Assembly (NCBI GenBank): GCA_000314955.1
Contig: BAEM01000046.1
Span: 1-61,631, forward strand
Reading direction: 5' to 3'
DNA length: 61,631 bases
From: Paraglaciecola chathamensis S18K6
GTDB lineage: Bacteria > Pseudomonadota > Gammaproteobacteria > Enterobacterales > Alteromonadaceae
Both the position numbers and the translations under genes were made by a program. The notes beneath the pieces are model-generated. The model had not been told where the DNA came from, searched no databases, and saw nothing but the letters and a program-made list of their open reading frames with translations. This document shows, piece by piece, positions 18,483 to 27,109 of this stretch (position 1 is the first letter of the stretch; every line of letters starts with the position of its first letter).

Positions 18483-19256
18483 CTAGTTTGAAGGTTCAGG
18501 CGTTAGGTCCATCCGGTATTGAAAACGTTCAGGGTGGTACAGGGCAGACAGGTAATCTACTAGGTTTTCATTTTCATCATATGAGCGACGAGTCAAACTT
18601 AACAAGGGAAAGCCCGCTTCTACACCTAATTCTTTAGCCACCTCCGGCGTAGCCGCAGAGGCACTTAAAATTTGCTTTACATGTTTGATTTCGATTCCAT
18701 TTTTACGAAATATTTCAAGGCGAGTGGTCGTTTCTAAGCTAGCTTTTTCGTTAAACTTATTCAGCCCTTTGCTCCAACTCACATAGTAACCAAACGCTTC
18801 ATGTAGGCGGCTTCTGACGCGCGTCATTTTCAATAAGGTTTCGCCTTCAACTAGGGCGAATTCTTCCGCTATTTCTGCTGGTGGGCGTGCCGTGGTTAGT
18901 TCAACGACTCTTGCTTCTGAGTGCTGGCCCATAAATTCTAGCTCTTGCAGCATGCCGACTAAAGGTGCTTTGACCGGTTTGGGCTGATACTTATGCGTAA
19001 CATGGGTGCCTTTAGCCCGGCGTCTTGCGACTAGGCCTTCGGCGGCCAGCTCGTCAAGTGCGCGCTTGGCAGTGATCCGTGAAATGCTGAACGCTTGAGA
19101 CAGCCCCAATTCAGTCGGTAACTGTGACCCATCTTCTAAACTACCGTTCAAGATATTCTGTTTAAGCAGGCTGTAAAGCTGGTAGTAAAGGGGCGTTGGT
19201 GACTCTTCATTTAACTTGGTCTGATTGAGCGAAGCAAATTGAGCATCGAATGACAT
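18483..19256 (-). CDS. GntR-family (HutC/UTRA) transcriptional regulator, second
   Basis: This 257-aa protein has a winged helix (about 15-85; LPTELGLSQAFSISRITAKRAL, then a basic wing ARRRAKGTHV) and a UTRA domain ending in LYHPERFQYRMDL. It is divergent from the FAD oxidase operon at 19480. The 223-bp gap carries an 8-bp-arm inverted repeat (19376-19404) and a 10-bp palindrome TGATATATCA at 19294-19303 near its own start. A GGAGAT site precedes the ATG. Most likely it is the local repressor of the FAD oxidase/LeuCD-like operon. It is only distantly similar to the first GntR protein, so the effectors probably differ. Confidence 0.92.
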   Translation of the reverse strand: MSFDAQFASLNQTKLNEESPTPLYYQLYSLLKQNILNGSLEDGSQLPTELGLSQAFSISRITAKRALDELAAEGLVARRRAKGTHVTHKYQPKPVKAPLVGMLQELEFMGQHSEARVVELTTARPPAEIAEEFALVEGETLLKMTRVRSRLHEAFGYYVSWSKGLNKFNEKASLETTTRLEIFRKNGIEIKHVKQILSASAATPEVAKELGVEAGFPLLSLTRRSYDENENLVDYLSALYHPERFQYRMDLTPEPSN

Positions 19257-19375
19257 GGGTTATCCATCTCCATATTTGGGTGGTTCAAGAAAATGATATA
19301 TCAATATAACAAGATAACATAAATAGTGGAGCAAGTCTTTTGTCAAAGGAGAGCTCAATGATCTGTTGTCAGGGA

Positions 19376-19404
19376 TATCATTATCCTGTAATGTCCTAAT
19401 GATA
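19376..19404. promoter_or_regulatory. Candidate operator: inverted repeat before FAD oxidase operon
   Basis: TATCATTA (19376-19383) and TAATGATA (19397-19404) are exact reverse complements separated by 13 bp. They lie 75 bp upstream of the FAD oxidase start and 120 bp from the divergent GntR start. Confidence 0.5.
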
Positions 19405-19479
19405 GAACAATAGGTTTTAAGTTGATGCGGCACCTAAAAGAACTTAAAAGCAAAACAATAAAATTGTCAGGAGAACGCT

Positions 19480-21066
19480 TTGAATACCGATACGCTACCT
19501 AAGCAAGATATGTTGACTGCCATGATTTCAATCTTAGGCAAAGACAATGTGTTAACCGATGATTACTCTACTAGTTTGTACGCCCAAGACGTATTCACCA
19601 AAGATATTCCAGCCACCGTGGTTGTCAGCCCAGGTGACAAACATGAGTTATCGGATGTATTAAAAATAGCGACAGAATTCGAGATGAATGTGGTCCCTCG
19701 AGGGGGCGGTATGTCATATACCAAGGGCTATGTACCGGCCAAAACTCAAAGCGTTATGATAGATCTTGGCCGCATGAATCGCGTTTTAGAAATAAACACC
19801 CAAGATATGTACGTCACCGTAGAAAGCGGCTGCACCTGGAAAAAACTACACGAAGCGCTTAAAGCTCAAGGTGTACGAACGCCTTACTGGGGAACACTGT
19901 CAGGCAGCAAAGCGACTGTAGGGGGCGGTTTATCGCAGAATTCGATTTTTTGGGGTTCTGGTCAATTTGGTACTGCGGTTGATTCTGTTATCGGGCTCGA
20001 AGTGGCATTGGCTGATGGAACATTAGTGACCACAGGCTCTGGGGCGCAAGTTAATGGCAGTCCTTTTTTCCGTCACTATGGTCCTGACCTGACTGGCATT
20101 TTCACTTGTGATAATGGCGCGTTAGGCTTTAAAGCAACCGCCACATTTCGCCTAATACCTGAATTACCCGCAAAAGGCTTTTTAGCGTTTGATTTCAAAC
20201 AAGGCGATGATTGCATTGCGGCCATGAGCGAGATTTCTCGCCAAGGATTAGCCATGGAGTGTTTTGGTTTTGACCCTTTTTTACAAGCCCTTCGCTTAAA
20301 GCGTGAAAGCTTAGCCAAAGATGTAAAAGCATTGGCAGGCGTGATGAAGTCATCCGGTTCATTTCTTGGCGCACTCAAAGATGGAGCGAAGTTAGCCATG
20401 GCGGGGCGAGGCTACATGAAAGATGTGGGTTACTCGGTGCAGATTATTGTTGAAGATCGTATTGATGCCGCCGTTGAGGCGCGTATGAATGACATCCGTG
20501 CTATTGCCAAGCAATTTAACGGCAATGAAATTGAAAATAGCATTCCTAAAATTACGCGTTCTAATCCATTTGGGCCAGTCAACAATATGCTTGGGCCCCA
20601 AGGCGAACGCTGGGTGCCAGTGCATGGTTTGTTTCCGCATTCTAAAATTAAGCAGGCTCATGATGGGGTGGAAGCCATTTTTGCCGAGCATGCCGCTGAT
20701 ATAGAAAAGTTTGATATTGGTGTTGGCTACTTGTTTGCCGTGGTGGCCAATAACTGTTTTGTATTAGAGCCGGTATTCTTTTGGCCCGATGCCTACACCG
20801 AAATTCACGAGAAAAGTGTTGAGCCTGACTACTTGGCAAAAGTGGGTAAACACGACGAAAACCTGCCAGCCAGAGCCAAGGTACATCAAATTCGTACTGA
20901 ACTAAGCAGTTTCTTTAAAGAGCTTGGTGGCGTGCATTTGCAAATAGGCAAAACGTATCAGTTTAAAGAGGGTATTCAGCCTGATACCTACAAGATGATC
21001 CAAGGCATAAAAGCAATGGTCGACCCTGACGGGCGAGTTAATCCTGAAACATTGGGATTAGGGTGA
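19480..21066 (+). CDS. FAD-binding (VAO/GlcD-type) oxidoreductase
   Basis: This 528-aa protein probably starts at TTG, because AGGAG sits 6 bases before it and the next ATG is 30 bp further on. The FAD-binding PCMH domain (about 35-220) shows the pyrophosphate loop PRGGGMSYTKGY and GGGLSQNSIFWGSG. The C-terminal half ends with GRVNPETLGLG, like the NPGK end of lactate and glycolate oxidases and of the vanillyl-alcohol-oxidase group. It would oxidise a hydroxy acid or an activated alcohol, passing electrons to O2 or a carrier. It is the first gene of a tight operon (4 bp to the next gene) divergent from GntR. The substrate is not known. Confidence 0.87.
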   Translation: MNTDTLPKQDMLTAMISILGKDNVLTDDYSTSLYAQDVFTKDIPATVVVSPGDKHELSDVLKIATEFEMNVVPRGGGMSYTKGYVPAKTQSVMIDLGRMNRVLEINTQDMYVTVESGCTWKKLHEALKAQGVRTPYWGTLSGSKATVGGGLSQNSIFWGSGQFGTAVDSVIGLEVALADGTLVTTGSGAQVNGSPFFRHYGPDLTGIFTCDNGALGFKATATFRLIPELPAKGFLAFDFKQGDDCIAAMSEISRQGLAMECFGFDPFLQALRLKRESLAKDVKALAGVMKSSGSFLGALKDGAKLAMAGRGYMKDVGYSVQIIVEDRIDAAVEARMNDIRAIAKQFNGNEIENSIPKITRSNPFGPVNNMLGPQGERWVPVHGLFPHSKIKQAHDGVEAIFAEHAADIEKFDIGVGYLFAVVANNCFVLEPVFFWPDAYTEIHEKSVEPDYLAKVGKHDENLPARAKVHQIRTELSSFFKELGGVHLQIGKTYQFKEGIQPDTYKMIQGIKAMVDPDGRVNPETLGLG

Positions 21067-21070
21067 GTTT

Positions 21071-21970
21071 ATGCCGAGTTTTCCAGTATTAAAGCACTAC
21101 GTTTCGCTAGGTGGTGATGCTCCTTGGCAATTGCACTATCGAAGCCAAGGCGCAAATCATTTACCTGTCATAGTGTTGTTGCACGCATCGCCTATGTCAT
21201 CTGCCAATATGCTACCGATCATGAATGCCTTGTCGGACTCGTTTAAGGTTATCGCCCTTGACACCCCTGGATACGGCCAGTCTGACCCTTTACCACAGTA
21301 TAAAGACACTCAATTGCAAGCTGAAAAAGGCGCTAAGCCCGATGCAAGCCTTACTCCATACGTGCAGGCCTTGAACGAATTTATCGATGCCTTAGAGTTA
21401 AAGCAGCCCTTGTTATATGGCTCTGCCACCGGAGCACAGATTGCCATTGAGTATGCCAAGGCCCATCCGGATTCAATCAAAGGCATGGTGCTTGAAAATG
21501 CGGCTTGGTTTAAAGACGATGAGCGTGAGGCTATATTGGCTGAGTACTTCCCCGATATCAGTCCGCAAAAAGATGGTTCTCATTTGGCATTGGTTTGGAA
21601 AATGTCGAGTCAGTTATTTCACTACTTCCCCTGGTTTGATACCTCTGAAAGCGCTCGGGTCGGTAGTATTGATATGCCGGCTCACGTCATTCAAGACACC
21701 CTTATGGGCTATTTAACCGCAGGTGAAAACTACCATTTAGCCTATCGTGCTGCGTTTATGAATGAGCGACCAGAGCAACTGCAGCCGGTCACAGTGCCAA
21801 CACATATATTGCGCTGGCCAACTAGCTTACTTAAACAATATGTAGACAGACTAGACGATGCAAATTTGCCGCCAAATATTCAAATGCGTTTCGCACCAGC
21901 AGGGATCGAAGGGCGCTTTACCGCACTAAAGCAATCCATGCTTAGTCTTAGCAATTCATCGGATGAGTAA
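21071..21970 (+). CDS. Alpha/beta-hydrolase fold protein without nucleophile Ser
   Basis: This 299-aa protein keeps the alpha/beta-hydrolase fold: oxyanion segment VLLHASPMSSANM, ALDTPGYGQSDP, and the nucleophile elbow. The elbow reads L-Y-G-S-A-T-G-A (G117 to G121), so the central G-x-Nuc-x-G position is Ala119, not Ser. The C-terminal region where the catalytic His is expected reads AGIEGRF, without His. It may be a non-hydrolytic lyase, isomerase or binding protein. It lies 4 bp after the FAD oxidase gene and overlaps the LeuC-like gene by 8 bp, which fixes it in this pathway. A second nucleophile-less member is at 36206. Confidence 0.82.
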   Translation: MPSFPVLKHYVSLGGDAPWQLHYRSQGANHLPVIVLLHASPMSSANMLPIMNALSDSFKVIALDTPGYGQSDPLPQYKDTQLQAEKGAKPDASLTPYVQALNEFIDALELKQPLLYGSATGAQIAIEYAKAHPDSIKGMVLENAAWFKDDEREAILAEYFPDISPQKDGSHLALVWKMSSQLFHYFPWFDTSESARVGSIDMPAHVIQDTLMGYLTAGENYHLAYRAAFMNERPEQLQPVTVPTHILRWPTSLLKQYVDRLDDANLPPNIQMRFAPAGIEGRFTALKQSMLSLSNSSDE

Positions 21971-23378
21971 CATTATGGACAAAACCTTATTTGAAAAAAT
22001 CTGGCAGCATCATCTTGTTCAAGAGCTCGACGATGGCGCAGCCTTAATCTACATCGACCGAGTGTTTTTGCACGAACGCACAGGCTCTATTGCCTTGAAA
22101 AGTTTAGAAGCCGATAAACGAAAAGTGGTTTCGCCTGAGCATGTATTTTGTACCATGGATCACATTGTTGACACTGTTATAGGCAGGGGAGATAACACCA
22201 AGGTACCCAGCGGAAAAAACTTTATTTTGGCCACTCGTGATGCGTGTATTGATGCCAGAATAAAATTGTTTGACGTCAATGATCCACAACAAGGGATTGT
22301 ACATGTTGTGTCACCGGAACTAGGCATAGTGCAACCGGGCGCAACCTTGGTTTGCCCCGACAGCCATACGTGCTCTCAAGGGGCATTAGGGGCATTAGCA
22401 TGGGGGATTGGCTCCAGCGAGGCTGAACATGCATTGGCAACGAAGACCTTACGCGTCAGTAAACCTAAAACCATGAAGGTTAATTTTAACGGTCAGCTTG
22501 GTTTTGGGGTCACTGCCAAAGACATGATCTTGCATTTGATTGGCAAATACAGCGCTGCGGGTGGGGCAGGTTACGTCATCGAGTTTGGCGGAACGGCGGT
22601 GGATGCTCTTGATATCGAAGGCCGTTTGACTTTATGCAATATGGCGGTCGAATTTTCGGCATTTACCGGTTTGGTTGCTCCTGACGATAAAGCAATTGCC
22701 TATCTTAAGGGGCGTGAATACACACCAAAAGGGGCGTTATGGCAGCAGGCTGTTGCTTTTTGGCAGTCGTTATACAGTGATGAACACGCGCAGTTTGATA
22801 AAACGATTGAGATAGACTGCGCTGATATCAGCCCGACGATTACTTGGGGTAACAGCCCCCAGCACGCTTGCGCCGTGGACTCGGTCGTGCCTTTTGCCCC
22901 CGCTGATGCCACGCAGAATCAACTTCAAGCGTTAAATCGAGCTTATGAGTATATGGATTTGCCAGCAGGTAGTGCATTAAAAGGGTTGCCAATAGGGGCG
23001 GCTTTTATAGGCTCGTGTACCAATAGCCGTATATCGGATTTACGTTTGGCCGCAAAAGTTCTAAAAGGCCGAAAAGTCGCAGAAAACGTTAACGCGATTT
23101 GCGTACCAGGCTCAACCACAGTTAAGCGCCAAGCAGAAGCGGAAGGCCTAGATAAAATATTTATTGCGGCTGGGTTTGAATGGCGTGAAGCAGGCTGCTC
23201 TATGTGCTTCTTTGCCGGTGGTGAAAGTTTTGGTTATCGCCAGCGGGTTGTGACCAGTACCAACCGTAATTTTGAGAGTAGACAAGGGCCAGAAACGCGC
23301 TCGCATCTTGCTAGCCCTGCTACAGTTGCCGCTTGTGCTATCGCAGGATGTATCGCTGATGTGAGGGAGTATTTGTAA
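21963..23378 (+). CDS. Aconitase-family hydratase, large subunit (LeuC-like)
   Basis: This 471-aa protein is related to the 3-isopropylmalate/homoaconitate dehydratase large subunit. The 4Fe-4S cysteines appear in IGSCTNSRISDL and in AGCSMCFFAGGESFG, and the substrate loop in VCPDSHTCSQGALGALAWGIGSSE. With the small subunit encoded next it would dehydrate, rehydrate or isomerise a 2- or 3-hydroxy-dicarboxylic acid. There are no leuA or leuB homologues here, and the gene is in an operon with an FAD oxidase and a hydrolase-fold protein. A catabolic hydratase (for example citramalate- or dimethylmalate-type) is therefore more likely than leucine synthesis. An in-frame ATG at 21975 is an alternative start. 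Confidence 0.88.
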   Translation: MSNIMDKTLFEKIWQHHLVQELDDGAALIYIDRVFLHERTGSIALKSLEADKRKVVSPEHVFCTMDHIVDTVIGRGDNTKVPSGKNFILATRDACIDARIKLFDVNDPQQGIVHVVSPELGIVQPGATLVCPDSHTCSQGALGALAWGIGSSEAEHALATKTLRVSKPKTMKVNFNGQLGFGVTAKDMILHLIGKYSAAGGAGYVIEFGGTAVDALDIEGRLTLCNMAVEFSAFTGLVAPDDKAIAYLKGREYTPKGALWQQAVAFWQSLYSDEHAQFDKTIEIDCADISPTITWGNSPQHACAVDSVVPFAPADATQNQLQALNRAYEYMDLPAGSALKGLPIGAAFIGSCTNSRISDLRLAAKVLKGRKVAENVNAICVPGSTTVKRQAEAEGLDKIFIAAGFEWREAGCSMCFFAGGESFGYRQRVVTSTNRNFESRQGPETRSHLASPATVAACAIAGCIADVREYL

Positions 23379-24043
23379 TGGAAAAATTTACCGTTCATCA
23401 AGGGGTAGCTGCCCCGATGCTACAAATTAATATCGACACTGATGCCATCATACCGTCACGGGAAATGAAACTCGTGTCTAAACAAGGTTTAGGCGAGGGC
23501 CTATTTGCAGGCTGGCGCTACACATTACCTAATGGCCGCGAGCCGAATGAAGATTTTGTGCTTAACCAGGCGCAATATAAAAATAGCAGCATTTTATTAG
23601 CGGGTGATAATTTTGGTTGTGGCTCGTCTCGTGAGCACGCAGTGTGGGCGTTAAAGGAGTATGGGATCAAAGCGATCATCGCCCCAGGTTTTGGTTCAAT
23701 TTTCTATCATAACTGCATCAGAAATGGCATTTTGCCTGTGGTACTTGGTAATGATGAAGTACTCGCACTAGCCAACCATGTTGAGAAAGACCCGCAAACG
23801 TGCCAGGTTAATATCAACTTACTGGAATGCTACGTATGTGCGTATAACACCGATCATCAAAGCACAGAGCTTGAGGCAACTGACTCAGTTAATGAAACGC
23901 TGCGTTTTAGCTTTTCAATTTTACCCGCCCAGCAGGAAATGTTACTCGAAGGGTTAGATGGCATTGCATTAACGTTGAAATCAAAGTCAAACATAGCGAG
24001 TTTTAAACAGGCTTATCAGCGTCAGTATCCGTGGTTGGCCTGA
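23378..24043 (+). CDS. Aconitase-family hydratase, small subunit (LeuD-like)
   Basis: This 221-aa protein has the swivel domain of LeuD-type subunits: NIDTDAIIPSREMKLVSKQG at the N terminus and the GDNFGCGSSREHAVWALKEYGI core, followed by FGSIFYHNCIRNGILPVVL. It forms the heterodimer with the upstream large subunit. Its start overlaps the large-subunit stop by one base (TAATG), with GAGGGAG upstream, and it is the last gene of the operon. Sequence alone does not separate isopropylmalate, citramalate or other hydratases. Confidence 0.88.
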   Translation: MEKFTVHQGVAAPMLQINIDTDAIIPSREMKLVSKQGLGEGLFAGWRYTLPNGREPNEDFVLNQAQYKNSSILLAGDNFGCGSSREHAVWALKEYGIKAIIAPGFGSIFYHNCIRNGILPVVLGNDEVLALANHVEKDPQTCQVNINLLECYVCAYNTDHQSTELEATDSVNETLRFSFSILPAQQEMLLEGLDGIALTLKSKSNIASFKQAYQRQYPWLA

Positions 24044-24150
24044 CATAGTGTTCTAGCGCACGGTTTTCCTGAGTATTACTGATAACTGAAGATAAACTCT
24101 GCTGGGCTCTAAATACCGACTATATTCACATCAAAGGCAGCTTGAAACAC

Positions 24151-25230
24151 TTAGGAGCAGATCTTAAACGTGTAGATATGTACTCCACTTTGGAAAAAGT
24201 CGACTATTTGGCAGCCCATGCCGCCAGATACAGGAAAAGATGCGCCGCTACCTTTTCCACCACTACCTTTTCCACCACTACCTTCTCCACCACCTGCACC
24301 GCCACTCCCGCCTACTGATGAGGTTTTAACTGTTAATAATCCCATATTCACAGCTTCCTCTAATTTTGTTTCAACACATTCGTTATCTATCGGGACAGGA
24401 CCATTTTCTCCTCTCAATCTAGATAAGGTAAATCCAGCAACCCTAGAACTATCACTTAAATTAAAATCTGTGATTGGAATATTGTTTGCGTCATACCCAA
24501 GAACATCGACGGTGAAAAGTAAATAATCCTGCAATGAAGTATTCCTCTCAGACTCATCAAATGACACTACAAAAGACGGATTTCTACTACTGGCTTTGTC
24601 AATGATACTTAAGCCAATTCCCATAAAATTTAGGGAGTAGGTATTATTTTTTTTAATCGGGTGAAGATTAGTATCGTTGTTTTTACTTGACAAATTTGTT
24701 GCTATTTCAAGTCTTGCTGAGTCTTCTAGATTTTGCATTGCAGATGCATCTGTAATAGTACTTAGTGCTGTCTGCGTGGGGCAATTTGTCGTTTTAGCTT
24801 GGACGTAAATAGAAGAAGTGTTATTGACGTTATTTATTGAACCATTGAGGTGAGAAATGTTACTTGAACTAGAGGTAATAGCGGAACCTAAATCTCTGTA
24901 GAATTTAGTTAAAACCGCAAACCCTTTTTCCATATTATCATTGAGTGCAATTCTATCTGCGTTAACATTCCATGGTGCATCTGGTTCATGATAAACGTTA
25001 TACCGATAGGGTTTGCCGCTGTCTCTATCAACGAGAGTGACTATTTTATTTCTCGATGAACAGGTTTTCTGGGGACCAAAATCTTGGTCACAGATAAGCC
25101 TATTAGCCTTAGATGTAGCAAAAGCTTTGGCTTTACTTGGGCCTGAACAGTCTATACATAGCAAGGCAGAATTTGCGAATACTGGTGGTGTTGCAATTAG
25201 TGTACTTAAAAAAGCGAGTACTTTTTTCAT
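24151..25230 (-). CDS. Secreted protein with Gly-rich tail, unknown function
   Basis: I do not recognise this 359-aa protein. Residues 1-19 are a signal peptide ending at VFA-N. The mature N terminus is Cys-rich (LLCIDC, LICDQ, KTCSS) and is followed by a Ser/Thr/Asn-rich region. Near residues 305-335 is a low-complexity Gly/Ser/Lys stretch (GGSGGAGGGEGSGGKGSGG), encoded by short DNA repeats at about 24245-24300, and then a final Cys pair (GMGCQIV, FKICS). The gene is clearly more AT-rich than the operons on both sides and is oriented against them, which suggests acquisition. The Cys residues may form disulfides outside the cytoplasm. Confidence 0.6.
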   Translation of the reverse strand: MKKVLAFLSTLIATPPVFANSALLCIDCSGPSKAKAFATSKANRLICDQDFGPQKTCSSRNKIVTLVDRDSGKPYRYNVYHEPDAPWNVNADRIALNDNMEKGFAVLTKFYRDLGSAITSSSSNISHLNGSINNVNNTSSIYVQAKTTNCPTQTALSTITDASAMQNLEDSARLEIATNLSSKNNDTNLHPIKKNNTYSLNFMGIGLSIIDKASSRNPSFVVSFDESERNTSLQDYLLFTVDVLGYDANNIPITDFNLSDSSRVAGFTLSRLRGENGPVPIDNECVETKLEEAVNMGLLTVKTSSVGGSGGAGGGEGSGGKGSGGKGSGASFPVSGGMGCQIVDFFQSGVHIYTFKICS

Positions 25231-25477
25231 TATTTAATCCATTAATATTAGTAGATAACACTTCTCAAGAATCTATTGACGTTTAGATCCCTTTAAGTTT
25301 CGAGACGGTTTAAAAAATTACCATTTTTATGCTGTTCTGTCTTGCTCGGTTTAGAAAACGTAAATTTTAACGAATATCGAATTGAAGTTAGTAATAACGC
25401 GTTTTCAACCGGCGTAATGTCAAAGTTGATAATGAATAAGCAGCACATGACCAAAAGACTGGTTCTTTATTTATGCG

Positions 25478-25520
25478 TATAAAAAAGCCGCAGATTACGT
25501 TATTCAGTAACTGCGGCTTT
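25478..25520 (-). terminator. Terminator for the CoA-transferase gene
   Basis: AAAGCCGCAG (25484-25493) pairs with CTGCGGCTTT (25511-25520). Read on the minus strand the stem ends in TTTTTT. The 25231-25561 stretch between the secreted protein gene and the CoA-transferase gene holds nothing else that I can support. Confidence 0.9.
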
Positions 25521-25561
25521 GGTCCTGGGACTGTGCGTTAAATGCTATAGCTGTTGCGGTG

Positions 25562-26761
25562 TTAGGCGCTTATTACACCGAGGGAAAGTAGTTTTTCAAT
25601 ATCGTCATCGCCAAAGCCTGCGTCTTTTAAAGTCGCTACTGAATTTCCTTTATCGGTGGGAATGTCGTGGCGCAGAGGCATACGTTCATTATTCATCTCC
25701 AGAGGTAATCCCGGCAGTTTAGTTTTGACTCCATCTGGCAGAGTGACATCAACCAATCCACCTGCATTTAAATGCGGATCTTCAAATAAATCAGAAGGTT
25801 TGTTGATAGGGGCGAACGGCAAACCAGATTTTTCTAATTTCGCCATAAGTTCAGTTTTACTAAGTGTGGCAAACACCGCATTTATTACCGGTAAAATACG
25901 CTCTCGTTGAGCGACACGACCATTGTTCTGAGCGAGACTTTGATCTTTTGCGAACTCGATCAGATCAAACGCTTCACAGAAAATTCGCCACTGGGTATCA
26001 CTGACCACGCCGATAAAAACTTGTTCGTTATTAGCACATTGAAATATATCGTACACTGCCCACGCGGAGCGGCGCACAGACATGGGAGGCGGTGCTTCGC
26101 CTGTTACGGCCTGTTGTGCCATGTGTTGCCCAACCATAAATGCAGTGGTTTCATACAGTGAACAAGTAACGTTCTTACCTTCATGGGTATGGTGGCGCTC
26201 TTCAAGGGCGGCCAAAATACCAATGACACCAAACATGCCCCCTGTGATATCAATGACCGAAGAGCCTGCACGCATCGGTTTATCGGGAAGACCTGTCATA
26301 TACGCTAGGCCGCCCATCATCTGGGTAACTTCATCTAGCGCGGTGCGATGGGCATAAGGGCCACTTAAAAAGCCTTTAAGAGAACAGTAAATCAGGCGTG
26401 GGTTAATTGTTTTTAGTTGCTCATACCCAAGGCCTAATTTGTCCATTGCGCCAGGGCGAAAATTCTCGAGTAAAATGTCAGCTTCTTTGAGTAATGATAG
26501 AGCGACGTCTTTTCCTTCGGCAGATTTTATGTCCAAGCAGACGCTCTGTTTATTGCGGTTGTACATGGAAAAATACCCCGCACCTGAGCCTTTCAAACGT
26601 CTAGTGTTGTCGCCTCCTAATGGTTCAACTTTAATTACTTGCGCACCCAAGTCGGCCAAAATAACCCCTGCGGTAGGCCCCATAACCATGTGCGTAAACT
26701 CAACTACTTTAATGCCCGATAGCGGCAATCGTCCTGAATTTGGCATAACTGAATTTGTCAT
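25562..26761 (-). CDS. CaiB/BaiF family III CoA-transferase
   Basis: This 399-aa protein has the interlaced-dimer family III pattern: GIKVVEFTHMVMGPTAGVILADLGAQVIKVE, DILLENFRPGAMDKLGL, and the catalytic Asp region GSSVIDITGGMFGVIG. It moves CoA between carboxylic acids, usually from succinyl- or acetyl-CoA, without ATP. It is divergent from the HMG-CoA-lyase-like gene, with a 348-bp AT-rich gap carrying promoter-like sequence. Together with that lyase and the LeuCD-like hydratase it could make a hydroxyacyl-CoA that is then cleaved, as in itaconate/citramalate or branched-acid catabolism. That link is inferred from context. It ends at a strong terminator. Confidence 0.92.
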   Translation of the reverse strand: MTNSVMPNSGRLPLSGIKVVEFTHMVMGPTAGVILADLGAQVIKVEPLGGDNTRRLKGSGAGYFSMYNRNKQSVCLDIKSAEGKDVALSLLKEADILLENFRPGAMDKLGLGYEQLKTINPRLIYCSLKGFLSGPYAHRTALDEVTQMMGGLAYMTGLPDKPMRAGSSVIDITGGMFGVIGILAALEERHHTHEGKNVTCSLYETTAFMVGQHMAQQAVTGEAPPPMSVRRSAWAVYDIFQCANNEQVFIGVVSDTQWRIFCEAFDLIEFAKDQSLAQNNGRVAQRERILPVINAVFATLSKTELMAKLEKSGLPFAPINKPSDLFEDPHLNAGGLVDVTLPDGVKTKLPGLPLEMNNERMPLRHDIPTDKGNSVATLKDAGFGDDDIEKLLSLGVISA

Positions 26762-27109
26762 CGTTAGTATTCCCAGATTTATTGATAACGCACGATGTCT
26801 TTTTCAAGAAGGCGTACTTCATTGCAAAAAAGACTACTTTTTGTCTGTATGATATAATATTATAACAATAGAGTTTGAATGTAAAAGTAGCAGATTAACA
26901 TTTGTCAATTTCGCTGCACCAACGCGATGCAGAGCCATTGCAAAAGGGCGTCTAAGCAACGTATTTTAATTTTGCTCGTTCTACTTTTTGCTTTGCTTCT
27001 TACCTTGGTGCGCTAGAGCGTAAGACGTTTACATAGGAAAGTAGGATCTCATTATTCAACCTTGGTGCTTTTAAGCCTTATCAGTTCAAGGTTCAAAATT
27101 GGAAAACAT
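26762..27109. promoter_or_regulatory. Divergent promoter region between CoA-transferase and lyase genes
   Basis: There is no gene in this 348-bp AT-rich stretch. It contains the 12-bp palindrome TATAATATTATA at 26853-26864, which can act as a -10 element in either direction or as an operator. An in-frame TTG at 27062 is not used as the start because the conserved lyase begins after the ATG at 27110. Confidence 0.45.

Noticed and set aside
21963-24043. Leucine biosynthesis leuCD
   Set aside because: No leuA or leuB is present, and the genes are in an operon with an FAD oxidase and a hydrolase-fold protein under a HutC-type GntR regulator. A catabolic hydratase is more likely, although not proven.
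27062-27109. Longer N terminus of the HMG-CoA lyase-like protein from a TTG
   Set aside because: The added residues have no family counterpart and the ATG at 27110 begins directly before the conserved first strand.
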